Source: Hungatella sp. (GTDB taxonomy: Bacteria; Bacillota; Clostridia; Lachnospirales; Lachnospiraceae). Taken from it: a DNA stretch of 63,945 nt. Of the stretch, positions 53,521-63,808 are shown one piece after another; within the stretch, counting starts at the first letter, position 1; each line of letters begins with the position of its first letter. The DNA lies in the NCBI GenBank assembly GCA_022796015.1, contig JAAWHU010000010.1:1-63945 (forward strand), given 5' to 3'. The position numbers and the translations under genes were made by a program. The notes beneath the pieces are model-generated. The model saw only the letters and a program-made list of their open reading frames with translations, made no database searches and was not told the DNA's origin.

Positions 53521-55152
53521 ATGAGGAGAGCAGCCATGTTGTTGGCAGTAGCTTTGCTGGCAGGAACCTTGAGCGGGTGTTCAGGAGGACAAAAAACAGC
53601 CGGTACGGGCACGTCTGCAGCCGCCCAGACTCAGACTGCCCAGACCGAGGCAGCGGGCAAAGGAGAAGGTGATAAGACAGAACCGGAGGGGAGTAAGCCG
53701 GCTGAGAACATAAAGGAATTGGAAGTGCTGAAAATCGGCGTTGCGGACCTTCCCAAACACATGGATCCTATGAGGGATGTGGGCAATGTGGGAATCCGGA
53801 TTCATTATAATATTTTTGAGACCTTGATTCTGGCGGATCAGAAAAACGGCTATGAGCAGAAGCCTATGCTGGCCCAGGAGTGGAGGAGGGTGGATGACTA
53901 TACCGTAGAGTTTAAGCTGCGGCAGGGAGTCAAGTTCCACAACGGCGACGAGATGAAGGCAGAAGACATTAAGTACAGCTTTGACCGTTTGAAGAAGGAT
54001 ATTCAGGGAATCGAGCTGGCCTCCTCCCTGATGCTGACCATCAAGGATGTGGAGGTAGTGGACGATTACACCGTAAGACTGATTACAGACAGTGTAGACC
54101 CTATTCTGGAAGACCGGGTGGCCTCCAGCTGGGGTTCCTGGATTCTTCCCAAAGACTATCTGGAGGAAGTGGGGGACGAGGGATTCGCGTCCAAACCTGT
54201 GGGAACCGGCCCTTATAAGGTGGTGTCCTATTCGCCGGAGAGGGTGGTTCTGGAGCGGTTTGAGGATTACTGGGGAGAGAAGCCGGCGGCAAAGAAGATT
54301 GAGTACATCGTCTACCCGGAGACTTCCGCCAGAATCACGGCTCTCATTACGGGAGAGGTGGACATTATTACCCAGCTTCCGCCGGATCAGATCCAGGTGG
54401 TGGAGTCCCAGAAGGGCCTGCGGGTAATCAGCACCAACATTGTCAACATGCATGCTCTGAGATATAACACCACCTTTGGGCCCTTGAAGGACAAACGGGT
54501 GAGACAGGCATTGTCTCTTGCCATTGACCGTCAGCTCCTTGCAGATACGCTGTGGGCAGGAAAAGCCGTCGTTCCCAGAGGCCATCAGTACCCGGAATTC
54601 GGTGACATGTATTTTGCCGACTATCCCTTGGAGGAATACAACCTGGAGAAAGCAAAGGAGCTGATCGCCCAGTCCGACTATAACGGGGAAGTGATCAACT
54701 ATGAGCTGAGAAACGGTTATTACACCTTCGGCAATGAGGCGGCAGAGGCCATTGTGGACATGTGGAAGGAGATCGGCGTCAATGCCCAGGTAAAGTTTGT
54801 GGAGAAAACCTCCAACACGGAGATCTCCAACTGGTCCAACAGCATGCGGTTCCCAGATCCCTTAGGCGGGCTGTGGCTTCTCTGGGGCGAGGGTTCCAGT
54901 CCCAGCGTGGAGCACTGGACCGATATGCCTCAGGAATTTATTGACACAGGCAGACAGCTGTCCTCCACCACAGATGAGGCCAAGAGAAAGGAACTGGCAA
55001 GAAAATTAATGGATATCTGGAAAGAAGAGGCTCCCGGAGCGCTGCTCTACTACCCATTTGAAAGCTGGGGCGTGAGAGACGGCCTGGAGTGGGAACCCTA
55101 TTCCTCCCAGACCATGGACTTCCGCGCCCATAACCTTAAGGTGACGGAATAG
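53521..55152 (+). CDS. Oligopeptide/dipeptide-type ABC substrate-binding lipoprotein
   Basis: 543 residues. Lipobox cysteine C20 (LSGC), an Ala/Glu/Lys-rich tether to about 65, then a family 5 solute-binding domain starting LEVLKIGVADLPKHMDPMRD. The ligand of this family may be peptides, nickel, or sugars and glycosides; sequence does not decide. GAGGAGGA lies before the ATG. First gene of a five-gene importer operon. Confidence 0.93.
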   Translation: MRRAAMLLAVALLAGTLSGCSGGQKTAGTGTSAAAQTQTAQTEAAGKGEGDKTEPEGSKPAENIKELEVLKIGVADLPKHMDPMRDVGNVGIRIHYNIFETLILADQKNGYEQKPMLAQEWRRVDDYTVEFKLRQGVKFHNGDEMKAEDIKYSFDRLKKDIQGIELASSLMLTIKDVEVVDDYTVRLITDSVDPILEDRVASSWGSWILPKDYLEEVGDEGFASKPVGTGPYKVVSYSPERVVLERFEDYWGEKPAAKKIEYIVYPETSARITALITGEVDIITQLPPDQIQVVESQKGLRVISTNIVNMHALRYNTTFGPLKDKRVRQALSLAIDRQLLADTLWAGKAVVPRGHQYPEFGDMYFADYPLEEYNLEKAKELIAQSDYNGEVINYELRNGYYTFGNEAAEAIVDMWKEIGVNAQVKFVEKTSNTEISNWSNSMRFPDPLGGLWLLWGEGSSPSVEHWTDMPQEFIDTGRQLSSTTDEAKRKELARKLMDIWKEEAPGALLYYPFESWGVRDGLEWEPYSSQTMDFRAHNLKVTE

Positions 55153-55180
55153 ACCTTATGGAAGATAAAGGGGCTGTAGC

Positions 55181-56179
55181 ATGGCAGATATTTTACAGGT
55201 AAAGGATTTAAAGACTTACTATTATTCAAAGACGAAGATTGTCCCGGCAGTGGATGGAGTGAGCTTCACCCTAAGGCAGGGAGAATCCATAGGGATTGTG
55301 GGGGAGTCTGGCTGCGGTAAAAGTACCGTGGCCAGAACCATCATAAACCTGTTGGATCACTCCTACACCAAGGTGGAAGGGGGAGAGATCTTATTTCACG
55401 GCCAGGACATGTTGAAAGTACATACAAAGGAAATGAACCAGATCAGGGGAAAAAAGATATCCATGATATTTCAGAATCCTCTGAGCACCTTGAATCCCGT
55501 GTTTACGGTGGGGGACCAGATCGGCGAGGTGATCAGGCTCCATAACCGGAGGTTAAGCAAGAAGGAAGTTCTGGATCAATCTGTGGAGCTCTTGAAAATG
55601 GTGGGGATCCCATCTCCGGAAGCCAGAGTCCACGACTATCCCCATCAGCTGTCCGGGGGAATGCAGCAGAGAGTGATCATTGCCATTGCCCTGGCCCTAA
55701 ATCCCGAGATTGTCATTGCGGACGAACCCACCACGGCTTTGGATGTGACCATTCAGGCTCAGATCCTGGATCTTATGAAGAAGCTGCAGGAGGAGCTTCA
55801 GATGGGCTTGATTCTTATTACCCACAATATGGGTGTGGTGGTGAGAATGTGCGAACGGGTTCTGGTGATGTACGGGGGAGTGGTGGTAGAGTCAGGTCTT
55901 ACAAAGGACATCTTTGCCCACCCGGCCCACCCCTACACCAAAGGGCTTTTGTCGGCTATTCCCAGCGTCCACAGCGACAAGGAGGAGCTGTACTCCATAC
56001 CGGGGTTTGTTCCCAGGTTTGAACATCCTGTGACGCAGTGCCGGTTCTGCAACCGGTGCAGCCAGGCCGTGGAAAGGTGCTTTAAGGAAGAACCGGGATT
56101 TTACCAGGTGGGAGAAGGCCATGAGTCCCGATGCTTTCTCCATGAAAACGAAAGCGGGGTGAGAGACCATGGAGAGTAG
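55181..56179 (+). CDS. Oligopeptide-type ABC ATPase (DppD/OppD)
   Basis: 332 residues. Walker [10 protein letters not shown], signature [16 protein letters not shown], Walker [13 protein letters not shown], and the C-terminal oligopeptide-transporter cysteine region (CRFCNRC...CF). It pairs with the next ATPase, which it overlaps by 11 bases. Confidence 0.95.
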   Translation: MADILQVKDLKTYYYSKTKIVPAVDGVSFTLRQGESIGIVGESGCGKSTVARTIINLLDHSYTKVEGGEILFHGQDMLKVHTKEMNQIRGKKISMIFQNPLSTLNPVFTVGDQIGEVIRLHNRRLSKKEVLDQSVELLKMVGIPSPEARVHDYPHQLSGGMQQRVIIAIALALNPEIVIADEPTTALDVTIQAQILDLMKKLQEELQMGLILITHNMGVVVRMCERVLVMYGGVVVESGLTKDIFAHPAHPYTKGLLSAIPSVHSDKEELYSIPGFVPRFEHPVTQCRFCNRCSQAVERCFKEEPGFYQVGEGHESRCFLHENESGVRDHGE

Positions 56180-57155
56180 AGAAGTGCTGGTGGAGCTGGA
56201 CCGCTTAAAAAAATACTACCCGGTGAACAAAGGGATGTTTCGCCACAGGCAAAAGGGCGTGGTAAAGGCTGTGGACGACGTAAGCCTTAAGGTGTATAAA
56301 GGGGAAACCCTGGGATTGATCGGGGAGTCCGGATGCGGAAAGTCTACTCTTTCCCGGGTGCTTTTAGGCCTTACAGAGGCTACAGGCGGAGAAATCTTCT
56401 TTCGCGGGGAGACGGTAAACAGCCAGAACAGGAAGGCCTTTAGACGCCAGGCCCAGATGATCTTCCAGGATCCCTATTCCTCCTTAGACCCCAGAATGTC
56501 TGTGGGAAGGATCATTGAGGAGCCTTTAAGGATCCACACGGATTTTGACAGGGATAAGAAACAGGAGGTGGTGAAGAACCTTCTGAAAAAGGTCAGCCTT
56601 CCTGAGGACAGCCTGAAAAAATTCCCCCACGAGTTCAGCGGCGGTCAGAGGCAGCGCATCGGCATTGCCAGGGCCTTGGCCTTAAACCCGGAGTTTGTGG
56701 TCTGCGACGAGCCTGTTTCTGCCCTGGACGTGTCTGTCCAGGCCCAGATTCTCAACCTCTTTAAGCAGATGCAGAAGGATTTTTGTCTAACCTACCTCTT
56801 TATCTCCCATGATATGAGCGTGGTGAGACACATGAGCGACAGGATTGCGGTAATGTATCTGGGAAGAGTGGTGGAGCTGGCAGAGAAAAGGGATCTGTTT
56901 GAAGATACCCTTCATCCCTACTCCGTAGCCCTGATGAATGCCATCCCCATACCGGACCCTTCGGTTCCCATGGGAAATGTGCGGCTGGAGGGGGAACTGC
57001 CAAGTCCTCTAAACCCGCCTCCCGGCTGTCCCTTCCAGACCCGCTGTTCCAAGGTAATGCCTGTGTGCAGAGAGCAGTGTCCTGCCTTAAAAGAGGTAAA
57101 ACCGGGACATTTTGCCGCATGCCATATATATGATGATTGTGAGGGATGCCTGTGA
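56169..57155 (+). CDS. Oligopeptide-type ABC ATPase (DppF/OppF)
   Basis: 328 residues. Walker [10 protein letters not shown], signature FSGGQRQRIGIARALA, Walker B FVVCDEPVSALDVSVQ, and a C-terminal GCPFQTRC cysteine motif. It overlaps the first permease by 10 bases. The two ATPases drive uptake through the two permeases that follow. Confidence 0.95.
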   Translation: MESREVLVELDRLKKYYPVNKGMFRHRQKGVVKAVDDVSLKVYKGETLGLIGESGCGKSTLSRVLLGLTEATGGEIFFRGETVNSQNRKAFRRQAQMIFQDPYSSLDPRMSVGRIIEEPLRIHTDFDRDKKQEVVKNLLKKVSLPEDSLKKFPHEFSGGQRQRIGIARALALNPEFVVCDEPVSALDVSVQAQILNLFKQMQKDFCLTYLFISHDMSVVRHMSDRIAVMYLGRVVELAEKRDLFEDTLHPYSVALMNAIPIPDPSVPMGNVRLEGELPSPLNPPPGCPFQTRCSKVMPVCREQCPALKEVKPGHFAACHIYDDCEGCL

Positions 57156-58072
57156 AGAAGTTTTTAATTGTGAGACTGGCAAAAGCCGCAGTGACCGTCT
57201 GGTTCATCGTGTCTCTGGTGTTTATTCTGACCCGTCTTTCCGGAGATCCTACAGACTGGATGCTGCCGGACGATGCTTCTTTGGAGGCACGGATGGAGCT
57301 GCGGGAGTCCTTAGGACTTGATAAACCTGTTTTAGAACAGTACGGAATCTATATTTCCGATGTATTTCATGGAGATATGGGAAAAAGCTACTATTACCTG
57401 CGCCCTGTAGGCGAGCTTTTCGGGGAGCGGGCAGAGGCCACGGTAAAACTGGCGGTGACGGCATTTTCCCTGGCGATCCTGCTGGGAGTGCCTCTGGGGG
57501 TTTTGGCCTCTGTCTACAGGAACACCGTATTTGACAGGCTGACTATGGGGGTCACCATAGCGGGATACACGATCCCAAACTTTGTCCTTGGGATTCTTAT
57601 GATATTTTTGTTCAGCTTAAAGCTGAGAGTGCTGCCAAGCGGCGGGTTCGGGGAGGCAAAAAACTATGTTATGCCTGTGCTTGCCATGATGGTAGGGCCT
57701 ATGGCCAATATTGCCAGGCTCACCAGGAGCTCCATGCTGGATGTGTTAAAGCAGGATTACCTGGACTGTGCCAGGGCAAAGGGCGTGGTGGAATGGCTTG
57801 TGGTTTTCAAGCATGCCCTGCGCAATGCCCTGATTCCCGTGGTGACTATTATCGGGCTTCAGATGGGAACCCTCATCGGAGGCATGGTGGTGGTGGAGAC
57901 GGTCTTTGCCTGGCCGGGCATCGGGTCTTTGCTGATCTCAGCCGCCAAGAACCGGGATTTCCCTGTGGTTCAGTACGGAATTATGATCTGTGCCATCATC
58001 GTCTGTGTTACCAATATGCTGGTGGATCTAAGCTATGCCCTGTTAGACCCCAGAATCAGAGATAATTTTTAG
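57146..58072 (+). CDS. Oligopeptide-type ABC permease (DppB)
   Basis: 308 residues with about six membrane segments. The EAA-like loop reads DYLDCARAKGVVEWLVVFKH. The N-terminal helix and the long extracellular loop (residues 30-90) are typical of DppB. It overlaps the preceding ATPase gene, a sign of tight coupling. Confidence 0.94.
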   Translation: MPVKKFLIVRLAKAAVTVWFIVSLVFILTRLSGDPTDWMLPDDASLEARMELRESLGLDKPVLEQYGIYISDVFHGDMGKSYYYLRPVGELFGERAEATVKLAVTAFSLAILLGVPLGVLASVYRNTVFDRLTMGVTIAGYTIPNFVLGILMIFLFSLKLRVLPSGGFGEAKNYVMPVLAMMVGPMANIARLTRSSMLDVLKQDYLDCARAKGVVEWLVVFKHALRNALIPVVTIIGLQMGTLIGGMVVVETVFAWPGIGSLLISAAKNRDFPVVQYGIMICAIIVCVTNMLVDLSYALLDPRIRDNF

Positions 58073-58087
58073 CAGGAGGGACGGGAA

Positions 58088-58942
58088 ATGAACAAAATTA
58101 AAAAACAGCCTGTGATTCCAAGGTTCATCCTGTTTCTGATCCTTGTACTTCTGGCCATTATGATTGTTTCCTCCATGGCGTCGGTTTTATTCCCCATTGA
58201 TCTGGGTCAGACCAGCCTGACGGAACGGCTTTTAAAGCCTGCCTTTATGGAGGGAGGAAATCCGGGGCACCTTCTGGGCACGGATCATCTGGGCAGAGAT
58301 TTTGCCATACGTCTTGTGTACGGCACCAGGAATACCCTTATGATTGCCGGCACGGGCCTTCTTATTGCCATGACGGTGGGGACGGCTCTGGGAGTTGCGG
58401 CAGGCATGAATAAAGGATTTCTTGATTCTTTCATTATGTTTCTGGTGGATGTGAGGCTGTCGGTGCCATCTACCATTATCGGCATTGTCTGTGCATCCAT
58501 ATTCGGGTCTGGCAAGATGACCATTGTGCTGATTATCGGGTTCACAGGATTTGCCAGCTTTGCCCGCCTGGTAAGAGGGCAGATCCTGCAGCTTCGGGAG
58601 TCCAATTTTATAGAGTGCAGCCAGGCCCTGGGGGCCTCCAAAGTCAGGATCTTATTTGAGCATGTGCTGATCAACATTGCATCGCCTCTGATTATCAACG
58701 GGACCATGCGGTTAAGCTCCTTTATTCTCCTGGAGAGCTCCCTGTCATTTCTGGGCCTTGGCATTCAGCCGCCGGATGTGTCTTTAGGGGTTATGGTGAG
58801 CGCAGGAAGGGATTATCTGATCAATGCATGGTGGCTTACCATTGTTCCCAGTATGATTATTGTAGTCATTGTCCTGTCGGTGTCTCTCATCGGAGACTGG
58901 CTGCGGGACAAGCTGGATCCCAAATTACAAACGAATTCGTAG
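58088..58942 (+). CDS. Oligopeptide-type ABC permease (DppC)
   Basis: 284 residues, about six membrane segments, with the HLLGTDHLGRDF motif near residue 60 that marks DppC-type permeases and an EAA-like loop NFIECSQALGASKVRILFEH. An AGGAGGGACGGGAA site lies before the ATG. Confidence 0.95.
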   Translation: MNKIKKQPVIPRFILFLILVLLAIMIVSSMASVLFPIDLGQTSLTERLLKPAFMEGGNPGHLLGTDHLGRDFAIRLVYGTRNTLMIAGTGLLIAMTVGTALGVAAGMNKGFLDSFIMFLVDVRLSVPSTIIGIVCASIFGSGKMTIVLIIGFTGFASFARLVRGQILQLRESNFIECSQALGASKVRILFEHVLINIASPLIINGTMRLSSFILLESSLSFLGLGIQPPDVSLGVMVSAGRDYLINAWWLTIVPSMIIVVIVLSVSLIGDWLRDKLDPKLQTNS

Positions 58943-58954
58943 GAGGAGAAAGAC

Positions 58955-59668
58955 GTGAGCATGACAATAGCAGCCCACCGGTGTGGGACAGACCAGTATC
59001 CGGAGCTTACATTGGACGCAGCCAGGCATTCCCTGAAGCTGGGGGCGGACTGTGTGGAGATGGATATCCGTTTTACAAAAGACGGTGTGCCGGTGATCAA
59101 CCATGACAAGGATGGGGAAACGTTGTTCGGCACAACGAAAAACGTATGCGATTTAACCTTAAAGGAGTTTCAGGAATTGAGGTTTTTAGCCAATCCCTGC
59201 TGCCATCCCCACACATTAGAGGAGGTCTTAAAAAGTGAGGTGGGCCCCATTCTCTTCCATATTAAAGAGGGAAAAGAGCAGCTGGATATTATTCTCTCCT
59301 GTATCCGCAGATTCGGATATGAGGACAAGGTGATTATGGGAGTCATGGAGGTGGAGGATGTGGCCAGAGTCAAGAGGTTTAACCCGGATATGAAGGTGCT
59401 TTCCTTTAATTCGGACAGAAACGCCACCGATGATTTTCTTGAGGAAGGGGCCGATATCATCCGCCTGTGGGAGGAATGGGTGACAGAGGAGAAGGTACAG
59501 TTTGTTCACAGCCGCGGCAGGAAGGTGTGGGTTATGGCCGGGAGCTCTGCAAAGGATACCACAGGATATGCAGAGGAAAAGGAACTGAGATGGTGGAAAG
59601 AGCTGGGGGTAGACGGGGTTATTGTCAACGAGATCGGCAAGGTGCAGAGGATTTTACAGGAGATATGA
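58955..59668 (+). CDS. Glycerophosphodiester phosphodiesterase family protein
   Basis: 237 residues of the GDPD TIM-barrel family. H8-R9 and E17 (PELT), E35-x-D37 (VEMDIRFTKDGVPVINHD) and H50 give the metal and catalytic set. The usual HRG is HRC here. It starts with GTG at 58955 after GAGGAGAAAG. No signal peptide, so it should act on an imported diester. As it directly follows the importer, the transported ligand may carry a phosphodiester such as glycerophosphodiesters, an inference. Confidence 0.86.
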   Translation: MSMTIAAHRCGTDQYPELTLDAARHSLKLGADCVEMDIRFTKDGVPVINHDKDGETLFGTTKNVCDLTLKEFQELRFLANPCCHPHTLEEVLKSEVGPILFHIKEGKEQLDIILSCIRRFGYEDKVIMGVMEVEDVARVKRFNPDMKVLSFNSDRNATDDFLEEGADIIRLWEEWVTEEKVQFVHSRGRKVWVMAGSSAKDTTGYAEEKELRWWKELGVDGVIVNEIGKVQRILQEI

Positions 59669-59686
59669 GGAAGGGGAGCTGACATC

Positions 59687-60829
59687 ATGTACTATGACTC
59701 TCTTGCCGCCATGAAAATGCGGTATGAAAGGCAGAAGCCCTGCTGCAGGTTCCAGGCGGAAACTCTTTTGGAATATGACCAGTGGAAAAAGAGTACCAGG
59801 GCCAAGCTGAGACGCCTTACAGGCCTTAACAAAATGGAACTCTGCGGCTTAAATCCCCGTCTTATAGACACGGAACTCTTAGAAGGAAAATCATATACCA
59901 GAGAAAAGTGGGTCATACAGACAGAGGCCCATGTGTGGATGCCTTTTTACCTGCTGAAGCCCAAGGAACCTGGTTTTAAGAAAAACCCTGTGATCATCGC
60001 TCCCCACGGTCACGGCAGCGGGGGAAAGGCTGCTGTCGCCGGTGTGTGGAATAGGCCGGACATAAGGGAGGCCGCCTTGAGGCAGAATTATACCTACGGC
60101 ACCGCCATGGCGGATCAGGGATTTTACGTGTTCTGTCCTGACGCCAGAGGCTTCGGAGAGCGGAGGGAGGCCGGGAGACAGGGGGAAGAGCCGGAGCAGT
60201 ACATGGGATGCAGCTGCCGGGAGATCAGCCACATGGCTTTGGGCCTGGGACTTACGGTGACAGGACTGTGGGTCTGGGATCTCATGCGGCTTTTGGACTA
60301 CATAGAGACAAGGCCGGACTGTGACAGAGACAGAATCGGCTGTATGGGCCTGTCCGGCGGCGGTATGCAGACCCTCTGGCTGTCAGCCCTTGATGACAGA
60401 GTCAGCTTTGCGGCTGTCAGCGGTTATTTCTATGGCTATAAAGATTCCCTGCTGGAGATGAACACCAACTGCTCCTGCAACTATGTGCCCAGGCTGTGGG
60501 AGGCCGTGGATATGGGAGATGTGGGGGCCCTGATTGCCCCCAGGCCCTTTGTCATTGAGTCGGGAACCGAGGATCATCTAAACGGAAGGAGAGCCATGGT
60601 CAATGTGCTGGAGCAGGTGGAGACCGTGAGGAAGGCCTACGGGCTATTTCACAGTGAACATGCTTTTGTCCATGATATGTTTGAGGGAAAGCACCAGTGG
60701 TGTGGAAAGAAGGTATATCCTTTTGCCAGGCAATCCTTGTTGGCAGGGCTTTTGGCGCCTGAATCCGGTATGGAAATAGGCGGCAGGCCTATGAAAACTT
60801 GCGGCAATGGAGACATCATCTTGGATTAA
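59687..60829 (+). CDS. Alpha/beta hydrolase, acetyl-esterase-like
   Basis: 380 residues. Nucleophile elbow GLSGGG with S223, oxyanion region HGHGSGGKA around 107-115, an acidic residue in SGTEDHLN and a histidine in HSEHAFVHD. It resembles the large acetyl-xylan-esterase/DUF-type hydrolases rather than lipases. No signal peptide. Last gene of the importer operon, 18 nt after the diesterase, so it probably removes an ester from the imported compound. Confidence 0.83.
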   Translation: MYYDSLAAMKMRYERQKPCCRFQAETLLEYDQWKKSTRAKLRRLTGLNKMELCGLNPRLIDTELLEGKSYTREKWVIQTEAHVWMPFYLLKPKEPGFKKNPVIIAPHGHGSGGKAAVAGVWNRPDIREAALRQNYTYGTAMADQGFYVFCPDARGFGERREAGRQGEEPEQYMGCSCREISHMALGLGLTVTGLWVWDLMRLLDYIETRPDCDRDRIGCMGLSGGGMQTLWLSALDDRVSFAAVSGYFYGYKDSLLEMNTNCSCNYVPRLWEAVDMGDVGALIAPRPFVIESGTEDHLNGRRAMVNVLEQVETVRKAYGLFHSEHAFVHDMFEGKHQWCGKKVYPFARQSLLAGLLAPESGMEIGGRPMKTCGNGDIILD

Positions 60830-60832
60830 AAA

Positions 60833-60844
60833 TCGTATATACGA
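60833..60844. promoter_or_regulatory. Palindrome before ppdK
   Basis: TCGTATATACGA is a perfect 12-bp palindrome just after the esterase stop and about 100 bp upstream of the ppdK promoter. Possible operator, no regulator assigned. Confidence 0.3.
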
Positions 60845-60945
60845 ATTATCAACGCATATGTGAATTTATACAAAAATGTAACCGCTTACAGAAAATTGCC
60901 TATTGAGTATATACAAAATTTATTACATTTTTTCCAGAAAACCAC

Positions 60946-60973
60946 TTTACTAGATTTTGAATTATGTTATACT
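60946..60973 (+). promoter_or_regulatory. Promoter of ppdK, extended -10
   Basis: TTTACT (60946-60951), 16-nt spacer, TGT-TATACT with the -10 at 60968-60973. It leaves a leader of about 100 nt with a small TGTAG/CTACA stem (61041-61057) just before the GAGGAGG ribosome site. Confidence 0.75.
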
Positions 60974-61080
60974 AATACCAGACCGCCAGCGGGTTTTCTT
61001 AGTATGCCTGTAAGAGGACAAAGGGCTGGTAGGGAGAAAATGTAGACAAGTGCTACACACAACTTGAGGAGGAAATACTT

Positions 61081-63708
61081 ATGGCAAACAAGTGGGTCTA
61101 TTTGTTTAGCGAAGGTAATGCCAACATGAGAAATCTGTTGGGCGGAAAAGGTGCCAACCTGGCAGAGATGACAAACCTGGGGCTTCCTGTTCCCCAGGGA
61201 TTTACCATTACTACAGAAGCATGTACCCAGTATTATGAGGATGGCAAGAAGATCAATGACGAGATCATGGATCAGATCATGGTTCACATTGGCAAGATGG
61301 AAGAGATCACCGGCAAGAAGTTCGGAGATAAGGAGAATCCTCTTCTGGTATCTGTTCGTTCCGGTGCAAGAGCATCCATGCCCGGTATGATGGACACCAT
61401 CCTGAACCTGGGTCTTAATGAGGAGGTAGTGGAGGTTCTGGCTGCCAAGTCTGGGAATCCCCGGTGGGCATGGGACTGCTACAGAAGATTTATCCAGATG
61501 TTCTCCGATGTAGTTATGGAAGTAGGAAAGAAGTACTTCGAGGAACTCATCGACAAGATGAAAACGGCAAAGGGCGTGACTCAGGACGTAGATCTGACTG
61601 CAGACGACTTAAAAGAGCTGGCCAACCAGTTTAAGGCAGAGTACAAAGAGAAGATCGGAAACGACTTCCCGACAGATCCCAAGGAGCAGCTTATGGAGGC
61701 GATCAAGGCCGTATTCCGTTCCTGGGACAACCCGAGAGCCAACGTATACCGCCGCGACAACGACATCCCTTATTCCTGGGGTACTGCCGTTAACGTACAG
61801 ATGATGGCATTCGGCAACATGGGCGAGACTTCCGGTACCGGCGTTGCATTTACCCGTGATCCAGCTACAGGAGAGAAGCACCTTATGGGTGAGTTCCTCA
61901 TGAATGCTCAGGGCGAGGACGTGGTTGCCGGTGTTCGTACACCTCAGAAGATCGATCAGTTAAAGGAAGTTATGCCGGAAGTTTACGAGCAGTTCGTAGG
62001 CATCTGCCATAAACTGGAAGACCACTACAGAGATATGCAGGATATGGAGTTCACCATTGAGGACAAGAAGCTCTACATGCTGCAGACCCGTAACGGCAAG
62101 AGAACTGCCAAGGCAGCTCTTAAGATTGCCTGTGACTTAGTTGACGAGGGTATGATCGACGAGAAGAAAGCCGTTCAGATGATCGACCCCAGAAACTTAG
62201 ATACCCTTCTTCATCCTCAGTTTGACCAGGCTGCTCTTAAGAAGGCTGAGCCGGCTGCAAAGGCTCTGGCTGCATCACCAGGTGCTGCCTGCGGCAAGAT
62301 CGTATTCACTGCAGAGGATGCAAAGGAGTGGGCGGCAAGAGGCGAGAAGGTTGTTCTGGTTCGCCTTGAGACTTCACCGGAAGATATTGAGGGTATGAAG
62401 GCTGCTCAGGGTATCCTGACTGTCCGCGGCGGTATGACAAGCCATGCAGCCGTTGTTGCCCGCGGTATGGGTACCTGCTGTGTATCCGGATGCTCTGACA
62501 TCGCCATGGACGAGGAGAACAAGAAGTTTGTTCTGGCAGGCAAAGAGTATCACGAGGGAGACTGGCTGTCCTTAGACGGTTCCACCGGTAATATCTATGA
62601 TGGCATTATCCCCACTGTGGATGCCGCCATTGCAGGTGAGTTCGGCAGGATTATGGGCTGGGCTGACAAGTACAGAAGATTGAAAGTAAGAACCAACGCA
62701 GATACACCGGCTGACGCTAAGAAGGCAAGAGAGCTGGGTGCAGAGGGCATCGGCCTTTGCCGTACCGAGCATATGTTCTTCGAGGGCGACAGAATCGAGG
62801 CATTCCGCGAGATGATCTGCTCCGACACGGTGGAGGAGAGAGAGGCAGCTCTTGAGAAGATCCTTCCCGTACAGCAGGGCGACTTCGAGAAGCTTTATGA
62901 GGCTTTAGAGGGCAATCCGGTATGTATCCGTTTCCTGGATCCGCCTCTTCATGAGTTCGTTCCCACAGAGGAAGAGGACATTAAGAAGCTGGCTGACACC
63001 CAGGGCAAGACTGTTGAGCAGATTAAGAACATCATCACTTCCCTTCATGAGTTCAACCCCATGATGGGCCACAGAGGATGCCGTCTGGCTGTCACCTATC
63101 CTGAGATTGCAAAGATGCAGACCAAGGCAGTGATCCGCGCAGCTATCAACGTTCAGAAGGCTCACGCTGACTGGACCGTATGCCCGGAGATCATGATTCC
63201 TCTTATCTGCGATATTAAGGAGCTTAAATTCGTTAAGAAGGTAGTGGTTGAGACTGCTGACGCTGAGATTGCAGCAGCAGGCGTGAACCTGAAGTATGAG
63301 GTTGGTACCATGATCGAGATCCCGAGAGCTGCTCTTACTGCCGACGAGATCGCAAAAGAGGCTGAGTTCTTCTGCTTCGGTACCAATGACCTGACTCAGA
63401 TGTGCTACGGCTTCTCCCGCGACGATGCAGGCAAGTTCTTAAACGCTTACTATGACACCAAGATCTTTGAGAACGATCCATTTGCAAAGCTGGATCAGAT
63501 CGGTGTAGGCAAGCTTATGGAGACTGCTATTAAGCTGGGCAAGCCGGTACGTCCGGAGCTTCATGTAGGTATCTGCGGCGAGCACGGCGGAGATCCGTCT
63601 TCCGTAGAATTCTGCCACAAGATCGGTTTGGATTATGTGTCCTGCTCACCATTTAGAGTTCCCATTGCGAGACTGGCGGCGGCACAGGCGGCTATTAACA
63701 GTAAGTAA
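61081..63708 (+). CDS. ppdK: Pyruvate, phosphate dikinase
   Basis: 875 residues, essentially the length of the C. symbiosum enzyme (874). N-terminal ATP-binding part (LLGGKGANLAEMT, VRSGARASMPGMMDT), central swivelling domain with phosphohistidine H455 in GGMTSHAAVVARG, and C-terminal PEP/pyruvate TIM barrel with C832 in GICGEHGGDPSS. It interconverts pyruvate + ATP + Pi with PEP + AMP + PPi and often runs glycolytically in these anaerobes. Codon choice looks more biased than in neighbours, in line with high expression. Monocistronic with its own promoter and terminator. Confidence 0.98.
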   Translation: MANKWVYLFSEGNANMRNLLGGKGANLAEMTNLGLPVPQGFTITTEACTQYYEDGKKINDEIMDQIMVHIGKMEEITGKKFGDKENPLLVSVRSGARASMPGMMDTILNLGLNEEVVEVLAAKSGNPRWAWDCYRRFIQMFSDVVMEVGKKYFEELIDKMKTAKGVTQDVDLTADDLKELANQFKAEYKEKIGNDFPTDPKEQLMEAIKAVFRSWDNPRANVYRRDNDIPYSWGTAVNVQMMAFGNMGETSGTGVAFTRDPATGEKHLMGEFLMNAQGEDVVAGVRTPQKIDQLKEVMPEVYEQFVGICHKLEDHYRDMQDMEFTIEDKKLYMLQTRNGKRTAKAALKIACDLVDEGMIDEKKAVQMIDPRNLDTLLHPQFDQAALKKAEPAAKALAASPGAACGKIVFTAEDAKEWAARGEKVVLVRLETSPEDIEGMKAAQGILTVRGGMTSHAAVVARGMGTCCVSGCSDIAMDEENKKFVLAGKEYHEGDWLSLDGSTGNIYDGIIPTVDAAIAGEFGRIMGWADKYRRLKVRTNADTPADAKKARELGAEGIGLCRTEHMFFEGDRIEAFREMICSDTVEEREAALEKILPVQQGDFEKLYEALEGNPVCIRFLDPPLHEFVPTEEEDIKKLADTQGKTVEQIKNIITSLHEFNPMMGHRGCRLAVTYPEIAKMQTKAVIRAAINVQKAHADWTVCPEIMIPLICDIKELKFVKKVVVETADAEIAAAGVNLKYEVGTMIEIPRAALTADEIAKEAEFFCFGTNDLTQMCYGFSRDDAGKFLNAYYDTKIFENDPFAKLDQIGVGKLMETAIKLGKPVRPELHVGICGEHGGDPSSVEFCHKIGLDYVSCSPFRVPIARLAAAQAAINSK

Positions 63709-63763
63709 TACACTGGAAGCTGAGTAAATAGTAATTTGATTATTTACAGACATGAATAAAGAG

Positions 63764-63808
63764 AAGTCCTCTGTTACTTTATAGAAAAAGTAGCAGAGGA
63801 CTTTTTTG
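63764..63808 (+). terminator. Terminator of ppdK
   Basis: A 17-bp stem with one mismatch (63764-63780 with 63787-63803), followed by a run of T. The last 137 bases of the window after it hold no gene I can identify. Confidence 0.92.

Noticed and set aside
53581-54585. Long minus-strand frame of 334 codons
   Set aside because: It lies wholly antisense to the binding lipoprotein gene, lacks a ribosome site, and its translation has no family resemblance; typical shadow frame.
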